A stretch of DNA of 64,000 bases from Plotosus lineatus (lineage: Eukaryota; Chordata; Actinopteri; Siluriformes; Plotosidae): assembly GCA_024760905.1 (NCBI GenBank), contig CM045751.1, positions 13,445,001-13,509,000 of the forward strand, given 5' to 3'. A program made the translations under genes and the position numbers. The notes under the pieces are model-generated. The model searched no databases and was not told where the DNA came from. It saw nothing but the letters and a program-made list of their open reading frames with translations. This document shows, piece by piece, positions 10,895 to 23,400 of this stretch (within the stretch, counting starts at the first letter, position 1; each line of letters starts with the position of its first letter).

Positions 10895-13800
10895 CTGAGA
10901 AATTAAAATTCACATTGTGACCGTGTTCCGGTGAATAAATTTAATCAGCATTAAATTTGTTGTTTGCAAAAATTGAAACTGATGTCATATAAGTACAAGT
11001 AAGAATTAATGGTGGCACAAAACATATGTTGACGGATGCTTCTTGTGGCACCGACTGGTGTATATTATTACATATGCCAAATGGATTCTATCGGATGAGC
11101 CCCCAATTTTGGAATTTAGACGTAAATTGCCCCGTGAGGGCAGTGGTGGTCTAGTGGTATAGGGCGCTGGATCGCTGATCCAAAGGTTGGGGGTTCGAGT
11201 CCCACTCTCCACAAGGTTGTCACTGTCCCCCCAGTGCAGCGAACTGGGTTATCAAAGGCGGGCCATGTCTGTTACTGTCTATGGTGTGAGGCATGTAAAA
11301 GAACCATTGCTGACTTTCGTAAAGAGTAGCTGCAAAGTCGTCAGCGTGTTTCTGTCCCTTGCTAAAAGGGTTGTGACAGGAAGGGCATCCGACGTAAAAA
11401 CCTCTGCCAAATCAAACGTGCGAATCAGATGATTCGCTGTGGCGACTCCCGAGTAAAAGGGAAAAAGCCGAAAGGAAGACAGACAGACAGACGTAAATTG
11501 CCCCGTGAAATCAGCAAAGCACGACAGACCATGACATAAACTATATACAATTTAATAATATAAACAAGGCAAGGCAAAATAATACTTACAGCTTAAAGCT
11601 CAACCAAAATACAAATTAAACAAAGGGTCCCATCGTCACCAAGTACCTGCAGCATGGTACATTTAGAAGCAGCACGCACGCTGGTGGGTAAAGGCTTGTA
11701 AGCCCGTGTTAGACAGAAACAAATGATTAAAGTCCTCGCGTTGGATGTGAGTGAGTGTGGATGATGGACTTTGGCGATGAAGTCTCGAACGACGAAACTT
11801 TGTCGAAACGCGTTCCATGATCTGCCTTGGACGAGAGGACCCACCATGATGAGTTTCCTTAGAGGATCAGCTCGCCAAAGAGACGGGAAGAGCCTGGAGC
11901 CAGTCGGCACCAGGTCCTTAATATAACCTCCCCAAAGTTCCAGAAAGTTACATTCTCGAAGTTTCTGAATCACCTGACCTGCCACCGGGGCACATGCGCA
12001 ACCAGGCCCATCTCGAAGTTTCCAGACCCCCTTACATCTGAGTCATACCACATGACACTAGTTACGGCACACTCTGAATCTAATTATGTACAACGTTTAC
12101 ACAGTCACATCTATATACATGCCCCTAACAATATATAACATCGAATCTTTGTTGTTCTATAATAAAGAATAAGGATAGTTTGTTTTATTACCTGAATGAA
12201 TAATACTACTAATGACATAAGTACTGACATGACATTATCTACTGCATCATTATTGGAGAAATTTGAGTTTTAAAAAAAAATGACCTCTTCTGAGTATTTG
12301 TACACTCACATGCTCCATTTAGTTTGAAGACAAAGTTGAACTTCTAATTATCTAATTAGATCCCGGGGTTAGACCTATTAGAAAGTTCTGTCTTTGTAAA
12401 TATAATGGCTATCGTATTATTACTTTATTTCAACGCGATTTCTATAAACTTTCATTTGTCTAATAATCACATGAACAAAATATAGCTCACTCTAAAGGTA
12501 ATAGCTTAATAGGACCAAAAACAACAAAAATTGGCGAATCACAGGACCTTCCGTGTAGCCTACACGAAAGCTCACTAGTATATCGAAATGCAGTTAGTTT
12601 AACATTTAAACAGTTTGTGGAAGGGTTTTAATATGTGGTGAGCTGGTTTGATATTTCTATTTACCTGGTTGGATGAGTCGTATTAAACCTTCATGATGTG
12701 CCACTTTATCCTTCCAGCTCTTCGTCTTGTTCGTAGCCTGCTCGAGTTTCCTTTGCACAGCCTGTCAGAACAATTACATGTTGAGCATTATTACACATTA
12801 TCAATAATATATCATCCTTGTAAAACTATTATGACACGCACAGACAGATAACAAAGAAGAGTCTCCACCAAGCCCAGTAATCCACTACACGAAACAAAAA
12901 ATTACATCCTACTGTATCCTTTAAAAAAATTTTAAACCGCATTATTTGCATAATTGAACAGAGTCTGCATCACTTAAAATCCCTCAAATACTTAAAAATA
13001 AAAAATAATATAGATATCGAGCTGGTTGTAGGGTTACATGAATAGTACGAGTCTTGCCCTGTGAAACCACTTCCTGTTTAGAATGTTTTCAACAGAGACA
13101 GCTAATAGTCTGTATTTGTACATTCTTCCAAATAGTTTGAATACGGTACCGCTATAATGCTAAGTTCTTTGGTAATGGTAGGAGGGCCAATGTTGTAATT
13201 TACTTCTATCCCAAATGTACTTCAACACTATACAGTGGTACCTCACTTTACGATCTTAATCCGTTCCAGAGCCTTTTTCGTAATCTGCATTTATCGTAAA
13301 TTGAACCGCATTTTGCATGTAAATCGCGTGATTCGTTCCAAGGCTCCCAATACTACCCCTAAACCTTTTAAAAATTATAAAGCATACATTTTAAGACCTC
13401 CTTCTGCTTCTATATCGCACAGATGGTAGACGGGTTTAGCCATATTCCTTTGTGATATCACTCGAGCCCGTTTCTTCTTCTCACTCGCACCGGAAATCAC
13501 ACCCGTGTGTGTGTGTGTGTGTGTGTGTGTGCGCACACGTGCGTGTGTTGACCATGTCTTCTTAGCAGAGTTATAATCTTACAAATGTTTATGGATGGTT
13601 AAAAGCCTGAGTCAAGAAATAAAGCATGAAACAACAGTAACTCTGTCCTTTACACGAATAGCATTATGGTAGATTCAGCTCCATAATAGCCAATCGGAGG
13701 GAGCTGCGTCATCCCTCCTAGCCAATGGGAGGCCAACAGGGCAGGATGTTGGGAGATTGCCAATAAGAGGGAGCTGCGTCATCCCTCCTAGCCAATGGGA

Positions 13801-15526
13801 GGCCAGCGGGGCGGGATGTTTTGAACATCATTGATGGGAGAGCAGCTTGTGCATTGTTTGAATGTTTGAATGGCACGTTTGAATTTTTAAGATGACGCTT
13901 TCGTAACGTGAACTTGTTTCATATACAGAGACAAAAATTTTAGGAAAATGCATTTCGTAACCTGCATTTTTTGTTTGGTGAGACTTTCGTAAAGTGAGGT
14001 ACCACTGTAGTTTAAAAACTTAGTTCTGAGGCAAAACCCACTGTTCAATCTGCTCTTGCTGTAGCCATGGATGGCGAGATAGTGTTGCCGATAAAAGGGA
14101 TATGAAAAATCGGCTGTTTTCTTATTGAAATGCATTGGGTGGGTGGGGCTTAGAAAAGTATTGATACGAGCCAGTTAGCACTGTGTCAGTTCCATGTCTG
14201 TTGATATGTACAACAGATGCACATGGAACAAACAGGTGTCAACACAGAATGCAGAATGTGTGAGTGTTGGCGGTGGGTGCGAAGGGTTGACTGGCCTCAT
14301 ACTGCTCTAGCGCCCCCTGTCTCTGCTGTTCCAGACTCTCCAGCTGTTTCATAGCATTCTGTAGAGTATGGTCCTGCTCCAACTTCTGCTTCTCCAGCTG
14401 CTCTTTCTCCTGTTGCGTCTCACTGATAGCCTGTTGCTGCTGCAGGTAAAGCTGCTCCAGCTCACTGCGCTTCTTCACCTCCTCATCCAGTAAACTAACA
14501 CACAAACACACACGGTGTTCACTTTGTGTTCTGATTCATATTCCATCCATGCCATATAGATAACGTGGGTGTACCTGGCCTGCAGTTTGCGCAGTTTCTC
14601 CTCGTCCTGTCTCATCTGTCTCTCATCCTCTAGTGCCTCCTCTAGGCGACGGTACATGTCTTCCAGCTCCTGGACACGCTGCAGATACAACCTGAGCTCA
14701 CTTGACATGTGATCCACCTGCTCCTCCATCTGCTGCCGCACCTAATACATACATACACACAGCATGGCTTAGACAAAACCTTTTAACATGATTAATAGCA
14801 GGTGGATGACTGTGATTGGGTTTTGTGTCTGAATATTTAAATGTCACTGTTGCATGGTTACCATTTTTTCTTTCTCTAGGTCCTTTCTGTAGTGGCTCTG
14901 CAACTCTGCATGATTTTTGATTCTTCTTTGCTCCTCCATCAAAGCTCTGGCTGCTGCCTCATCCAGATTCTGATAATCAAACAGAGCTTAGTCTTCCAAT
15001 GTTAAATAAAAAATAGTAACAGGTGGAGGAGTGGTTAGGACATCCGCCTCACAAGAAGAAAGGTTTCCTCCCATAGTCCAAAAACATGCACAGTCGGCTA
15101 ACTGGCTTTTCTAACTTGCCCCATGTGTGAGTGGCTGTATGTATGTTGGCCCTGCAATGGACATGAGAGCTGTTCAGGGTGTACACAGCCCTTGTCTAGA
15201 GTTGGCTAAGATCAGCATCAGCCTGCACAGGACCCAAATTAGGGCTAAGTAGCTTTAAAAATGAATGGATGAAAGAATATACAGTGGTACCTCACTTTAC
15301 AAAATTAATCCGTTCCAGAGCCTTTTTCGTAACCGCATTTTACATGTAAAACGTGTGATTCGTTCCAAGACTCCCAATATTACCCCCTAAATCCTTTAAA
15401 AATTATAAAAGTATACCTTTTAAGACCTCCTTCTGCTTCAATATCGTACCGATGGTAGACGGGTTTGGCCATATTCCTTTGTGATATCACTCGAGCCCAT
15501 TTCTTCTTCTCACTCGCACTGGAAAT

Positions 15527-15565
<39 letters not shown>

Positions 15566-17238
15566 ACGCGTGCTGATCATGTCTTCTTAGCAGAGTTATA
15601 ATCTTACAAATGTTTATGGAAGGTTAAAAGCCTGAGTCAAGCAATAAAGCATAAAACAACAGTAACTCTGTCCTTTACACAAAAAGCATGATGGTGGATT
15701 CAGCTCTATAATAGGCAATGGGAGGTAGCTGCATCATCCCTCCTAGCCAATGGGATCCCTGTCCAAGATGGCGCTTGAATGAAGGCGACATGAACGACAG
15801 CTCAGTTGTGAGCCAATGGGAGGCCAGCGGGCTATTGATAAAGAAAAGAAATCCGAAGTCATATGTAATGTTAAGGGGTGATATTTGTTCCACTTACTTA
15901 ATTTTATTTGAACATTTTCTATTTTTATTTGAGTTATCCTGAAACTCAATTTTTCCAATAGAACTATATGCTATCCTTTTATGACCGACATTTGGGTTGT
16001 ACTTGCTATAAATGTTAGATGCAGCAGTCCAGAAACAACCTTTTCACACATTCTATGTTAATTTACTTCTTGAAAGCTGACAGCTTTCTTTTTAACGCCA
16101 TGTTTCCTGTGAGTCAGCCACGGGCAACAAATTGTTGTGAAAACTATTTTGTCTGCAGACTCATTTTTTTCATTCAAACTTGTAGCAGTATCAGTTTAAC
16201 AAATATGAATTACGAGGAGATTCCATTATTTTTTCCCTCAGAATTGAGTGATTCCATACTTTTTTCTCTATGGACAGAATATCCATTAATTTCTTTGCCA
16301 GAGATAGAGATTGTAGAAACCTAATTTGGAGCTGCATTATTAACATACGAACTCATTTCATGAGTTGGGTTTTACAGATCACATGACGATCATAAAAAAA
16401 ATATATAAATGTGAATAAAAGCTAGCCAAACAAACAAAAAAATGTTATCAGTTTAAAACCCTGTGTCTTTTAATTTTTTTTTCCTTTACATGAAATTGTA
16501 AATGGCAGTGTCGGCCTGGTGGTAAAGGTGCTGGATTGCTGACTCTCTGGTTGGGGGTTCAAATCCCTCTCTCAACAGGTTGTCACTGTGCCCCCCCCCC
16601 CAAGAACCATTGCTAACTTTTGAAACGAGTAGCTGCATAGCCGCCAGCACGTTTCTGCCCTGTGAAGGCCTGATGAGCTGTCCAGGGTGTACTCTGCCCT
16701 CGCCCAGAGTCGGCTGAGATGGGCACCAGCCACCCCGTGACCCAAATTAGGATTAATCAGTTCAGAAAATTAATGAATGATAAAGTTGTAAATATCTGAT
16801 ACAGTTTGTATGTACTAAATGCCCAGGAAATGCCTTTATAGCCTCAATTAAACTCTTTTCATTTTCTCCATACAGAAGATCATATCCATAATAGCTTCGA
16901 CTGCTGTTTCCCCTCACGCCCCATCCATTGTTAAATAATAATAATAATTATTAAAAGTCTGTTTAGTCTAACCCTGCTAGTACAACATGATATTCAAAAA
17001 TAAGCAGGATACTGTTAGATGTTAAAAAGAACATCTCTTGTCAGCACTACTAAAAAAAAAAAGAGGAACTTGATTTGAAATGTAATAAGGGAAAGACATT
17101 TCTGAAAATGAAAAGGCAGGGTGAACTGATAAAGCAACTAAAACAGGAACTTGCACATTTGGAGAAACTGCTTTATCATCATCAAGGGCTCATCAGCTCA
17201 GCACTGACAGCTGTGTCTGTCCCCATCCCCCAAAATGT

Positions 17239-17278
<40 letters not shown>

Positions 17279-18217
17279 CTACTGTATATATAAATACAGG
17301 TCCTTCTCAAAAAATTAGCATATTGTGATAAAGTTCATTATATCTGGGCGACAGAGAAGCAGCACTGGACTGTTGCTCAGTGGTCCAAAGTACTTTTTTC
17401 GGATGAAAGCAAATTTTGCATGTCATTCGGAAATCAAGGTGCCAGAGTCTGGAGGAAGACTGGGGAGAAGGAAATGCCAAAATGCCTGAAGTCCAGTGTC
17501 AAGTACCCACAGTCAGTGATGGTCTGGGGTGCCATGTCAGCTGCTGGTGTTGGTCCACTGTGTTTTATCAAGGGCAGGGTCAATGCAGCTATCAGGAGAT
17601 TTTGGAGCACTTCATGCTTCCATCTGCTGAAAAGCTTTATGGAGATGAAGATTTTCATTTTTCAGCACGACCTGGCACCTGCTCACAGTGCCAAAACCAC
17701 TGCTAAATGGTTTACTGACCATGGTATTACTGTTCTCAATTGGCCTGCCAACTCTCCTGACCTGAAGCCCATAGAGAATCTGTGGGATATTGTGAAGAGA
17801 AAGTTGAGACACACCAGACCCAACACTGTGGATGAGCTTAAGGCCGCTATCGAAGCATCCTGGGCCTCCATAACACCTCAGCAGTGCCTCAAACTGATTG
17901 CCTCCATGCCACGCCGCATTGAAGCAGTCATTTCTGCAAAAGGATTCCCAACCAAGTATTGAGTGCATAACTGAACATAATTATTTGAAGGTCGACTTTT
18001 TTCATATTAAAAACACTCATTTTTTGAGATAGGGATTTTTGGTTTTTCTTTACTTTTTTGCATAAATGATCAGCATTAAAACAATAAGAGGCTTGAACTA
18101 CTTCAGTTGGTGTATAATGAATCTAAAATATATGAAAGTTTAATTTTTATCAGTACATTACAGAAAATAGTGAACTTTATCACAATATGCTAATTTTTTT
18201 GACAAGGACCTGTATAT

Positions 18218-18258
<41 letters not shown>

Positions 18259-19666
18259 GATCCCTCACTACTTCGCGCTTCAATTCATGTGGCTTCAGTG
18301 CATCACATTTTTTTAAAAATATTCATTGAATTTAAAAAATAATGAAATTAGGGAAGAGTAGGGGGGAAACGTTAAGGAAAATGCTGCAAAACAATGCCCA
18401 TTATGCAAAAAAAAAAAAAAAAAAAAACCCGAAACAAACAAAATATAACCCAAAACCTCCCATCAATACTACTTACATTTTTATGAGGTGCGCATCTGCA
18501 TGCATGCGGGCGCAAGTCTGTCTGTGTGTGCCTTTATATTGTATTTACATCTTATGCATTATTTTTTTAATGTTTAATTATTATAATCATTTATAGCATT
18601 GAATTGCTGATTAAAAGCTGTCACAGTTTTTTGGAAACGGTCATGAGATTGAAAGTATTAGACGGTCATAAATGGAAATGTGAAACAGGGAGAATGAAGG
18701 TATAAACTGTGGTTTTGTTACTTGGTGAGGAATTTCCAGTTTAATATGACAGAGTGAAAATCTGACCGCACTCAAAAATTTCCATAGCAGCAAAATATTT
18801 ACTTAGAATTTGTATTTACATACACTACTGTCAGTTGAATGAGCAGGTGTGATTTTAAGCATCATGTGCAAATGCTTTGTATATATAGCAGTGGTTCAAT
18901 GCCAGGAGGGACGCATGTGACCCCAGGGAACATGATTTTTTTTTTTTGCCATATTAGAATAAAGTGTAATGGTACATCCACTACAGCAGGTGGTAGTGGC
19001 TTCCTCACTGTCAGAGTGTGCCTAGAGGTAAAATAAGAAGTGAAGTTAATAAACCCACCATGGAAATTTTTAACATGGACGGAAAGAGAGGTGGAGAGAT
19101 GGAGACAGTGAGCAAAACGAAAGTCTCCAGAAAGTTAAGTCGAGGAGGTATGATGACGCGGATGTAGCACTCGGCTTCACTGTGCGGCGGTGAGAAACGA
19201 GGTTAAACCGCTGTGTTTACTGTGTCTGAAAATATTGGCAGCGGACAGCATGAACCCAAATAGATTCAGGTGTCACTTAAAGACATCACACCCCAACTAT
19301 GGTGATGAGCCACGTGAGTTTTTTCAGCAAAACCATGCTGAAGATTGCCAACAATCATCCCGCTTTGTGAACGCTACTCCAGCAAACCAGCGAGCTCTGT
19401 TAGCATCAGATAAGGTGGAGCACCAAACTGCTCAGTGCAGAAAACCCCACAGCACAGCAGAGGAACTGATCCGACCTGCAGCACACACGGTCTCTGTCAT
19501 GCTGGATGATGTCACTGCTGCGAAAATAAGTCCAGGTCCCAGTTCAGCATTGAGCAGGAGCTGAGAGTTCAGTATCGGGCTTTAAACCCGGCTTCGAAAA
19601 GCTGTGCACTGCGAAATGTGCTCATTGTACCATTAATCTGGACTTCATCAATTTGACAAAAATAAC

Positions 19667-19704
<38 letters not shown>

Positions 19705-20409
19705 AATTTGTTTTATTCATTTTTGTTTTGTAGGTTAAAGTGTTTTATGTTCAGTATTGTGCTCCTGAGTTAATATTGCTGATCAATTTGAATTTATTAT
19801 TATTTATTGATTTTATTTAATTTTATTTTTCAGTATCGAATGATTTAAATTGTTGATCAAAATGTTTACAGTTTAAATAAGGATACTTTTTTTATTTCAG
19901 GCAAATTGATGCACTTTAAATCTTTTTGTTTAGAGAGAAAAAATGTTAAATAAAGTTATTCTTTGTTGGAAGTTGCTCTATATTTCTTCCTTTTTTTGTA
20001 TTTCATAATATTAATAAGGATACAGTGTCATGCAGAGGATTACTTAATTTTTAGACAAATAACACTATTTATATTGAGGGTGCGTACGAAATGTTTTCCT
20101 CTTCCTGGGGGGGGCGCAACAGAAAATAATTGAGAAGCACTGCTCTACAGTACTGTATTGGATTATATTTTAAAGGGAGGTTGATTGTGACTGGGGCGAT
20201 GACTGAACTGAAGTACCTTCTTCATGACTTCCAGCTCTCTGTGTTTCTTCTCATTGGCCAGCTGCAGCTCCTTCATTTGTTCCTCCATTAGTGATTGTTC
20301 TGCTTTCAGGCGGTTACGTAGTTCCCTTCTCCGGTGTCGAGCCTCACAATGGGGTGCAGACAACCCCTGCCTCAAGCGATTAATGCAGTCCTGGATGCCT
20401 GGTAAACAA

Positions 20410-20455
<46 letters not shown>

Positions 20456-23400
20456 CCTTTGATAACCCAGTTCGCTGCCCTTGGTGGCAGTAGTGACAAT
20501 CGTTGACAATGGGGCTGAACTCCCACCTTAGGATCGGCAATCCATACATACAGGTATACCTCACACAATGTCGTTAATTGGTTCCAGGTGAGACGACTTA
20601 AGTCGAAAAACGACTTAAATCGAATTAGCTTGTCTCTATGCTAGCCTAGGCTAGGCTACGCCAAATTTACTTGTCTAGACCAAGCAGAAAATAACCATTC
20701 CTCGTTCTGTACTTTATTCATGAATGCAATTTTCAATATGGTTAATAATGTTGTCCCTGGAGCATATGCGTCGGACCCAAAGATGCAGGAGACCATGTAA
20801 GAAGATTCAACGATTTTATTTTGCACTTTGGAAAATCTAAACCACTGGAAATAATTAATCGATGGAAACTGGTCGAGCACGAAGCAGGATACCAGGAGTC
20901 AGAGAGATATCAGGGAAACGGAATCAATGGGAAGGACAATCTTCCGATGTCGGAGGGAAATGCGCCGCCCCTATTTATAGCTTGATGATTGCTGAATGGA
21001 AACAGGTGCGCTCTCTGGACCTCGCCTGCGGGTAGCAGCCACGCCCCTCGCCAGCACTTGCAATGAATAAAGAGAGTTCAGGCCTCCAGCCAGCACAGAC
21101 CATAACAAATAAGATCTATTTTATTAAACTTTATTTATTAAACCTTATTTTTATTTTTTAATTTTTCTATACTTTTTGAAAACCGACGTATAATTGAGAA
21201 CGACTTAACTCGAAACGACTTAAGCCGAGGTATACCTGTGTCTTGTGCCTGATCATTTCCGATCGGAATAATAAACAAATAATGTAAAAATAAATACAAA
21301 GTCTAAGGAGTAGAAAGCTTTTTCATGGAAATGGCACTGAGATACTGTTTAAAGTACTGAGTGACTGAAGTATGTCCTGGGGTGTGTGTAGCGCTTCCAT
21401 ACCCTGGATCCACTCTTGTCGTTTCTTTTTGTCTGAAGCACTAATCTCAAGGCTTTTGTCTGGACATCTGATGATAAAGAGGTTTCTCTTTCCTTCTTTG
21501 TCTGGCAATGCCTGGGGGGGGGGGGGGGGGGGGACGTAACACTTAATTTTGAAAGTAATTTGCATAGATTCACAATTGAATGCAGGCCTGGTTGAGCTCT
21601 GACCTCCACATAGCAGTTACGGTCCAATGAAATGACGCCCTTCTTCTCCTCAAGGTCCTCACTTACGAAGTATGACAGCGAATCAAGACGGAGCTCAAAC
21701 CAGCGCTCTGTCCAGTTTTTCCTTATGTGACCTTTTTTTGACATGTAGCCCTTCAGGGAAGGAAAAAAAACGTAACACAGATATTCAGATAATACATGAA
21801 ACTCAATCGTCGTAGTAAACGTGATTCCAGTTATGACACAATAAGAACAGTACAATAAAATAAGCTAAAGTTAGCCTTTGTCACATAAGCTGAATCTCAT
21901 ATTATATACAAAGATTAATGTTTTGAAATTTCCTCAGAGCAAGTTAGTTATCTAATGGTTGTAAACATTGTTTTCCTACCAGCCTTTGTTTCTTACCCCA
22001 GTCAGACAAAACATTAACACCACATGTCTGGCCTTGACTCGACACCCTCATACCCAGCAAGCTGCAGTGGACGGTATGTTCTGACTCCTTTATCTCATAA
22101 CCTGCATTAACAGTTTCAGCAGTTTTTGGTATACAGGGATCCCTCACTGTGCGTGGTTAATTGGGACCGAGACCCCCTCGCGACTCCCGAACTTCGCGAA
22201 TAAGGATCGACCCCCTTGACTGACATATAGGGACATATGTGTATATAATATCAATTAAACATTCAAAAATAAGGCATAAGATGTAAATAAAATATAAATA
22301 CACACACATACAGATGCACGCATGCACGTACTCGGATGTGTGCCTCATATAAAAATGTAAGAAGTTTTGATGGGGGTTTTTTTTTTTGTTTTTTTTTGCA
22401 TAATTGACCTTGTTTTTGCGGCATTTTTAATTCGATGAATATTTTTAAAAAAATAAATAAATGTGACGGGGAGATTAAATATTTAATCATAATCAACAAT
22501 TTATACATTTATTCATTTTCTGTAAGCACTTAATCCTAATTAGGGTCACGCGGAGGTTGTCCCCATCCCAGCCGACACCGGGCGAGGGCAGAGTACACCC
22601 TGGACAGCTCACCAAGCTATCGCAGGGCGGAAACACGCTGACGGCTATGCTGCTACTCTTTTCAAAAGTCAGCAATGGCTCTTGTCCATGAACCCCACAC
22701 CATAGACCGTGAGAGACATGGCTGGTCTTTGATAACCTAGTTAGCTGCACTGGAGGGACAGTGACAAAACCCGCGGAGAGTGGGGCTTGAACCTCCAACT
22801 TTAGGATCAGTGATCCAGCACCTTTATCACCAGGCCATCACTGCCCACAATTTATACATTTTCCTTTAAAATGTTTTCATTAAAGAGCAGCACATTGTTA
22901 TTAATGGATTCAGATGTAATGTCAAGAGCCTGTCAATCAACTTTTAGTAAAAAAAAAAAAAAAAAAAAAAAAGAAATTAACATTTTAGAACAAGGGCTTT
23001 CAAACTTGTTGAGCTCAAACTTGTTTTCCCGAAAACTAAATAACACCAATTGACTAATCAAAAATGAGAATTCAACAGCACCCTGCAAAGCTGAGCAAAC
23101 CGATAAACCGCGGACAAAATAAAAGCAGTACAGTTCTTATATTTTTGGAGAACTTTAGTACCATTTATCTTTGATTTGTGTCTTAGTTACAGAAAGAAAT
23201 TTGAACCAATGTAACTGACTGACTTCAATGTGACTCCTCCCAAAAACAGTCTTCGCAGAAAACATATGCAATCAATTCGTAAACCAAATAAATCCCATTT
23301 TGGTTCAAGTTGATTCAATTTTGGACAAAATTTACCAGATGTTATTTCCGATTCAGATAATCCCTAATTGGTTGACAAAGGGGCAGAAATTTTTCAGAAA

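Noticed and set aside
11143..11215. tRNA gene
   Set aside because: A and B boxes are present, but the stem pairing is poor and the segment is the head of a SINE with a target-site duplication.
11593..11985. 130-codon minus-strand frame as a gene
   Set aside because: It lies wholly inside the LTR-like element, with no splice signals and no family resemblance.
16019..16324. 101-codon plus-strand frame in swap70 intron 7
   Set aside because: AT-rich sequence, no recognisable domain, no flanking splice sites or promoter.
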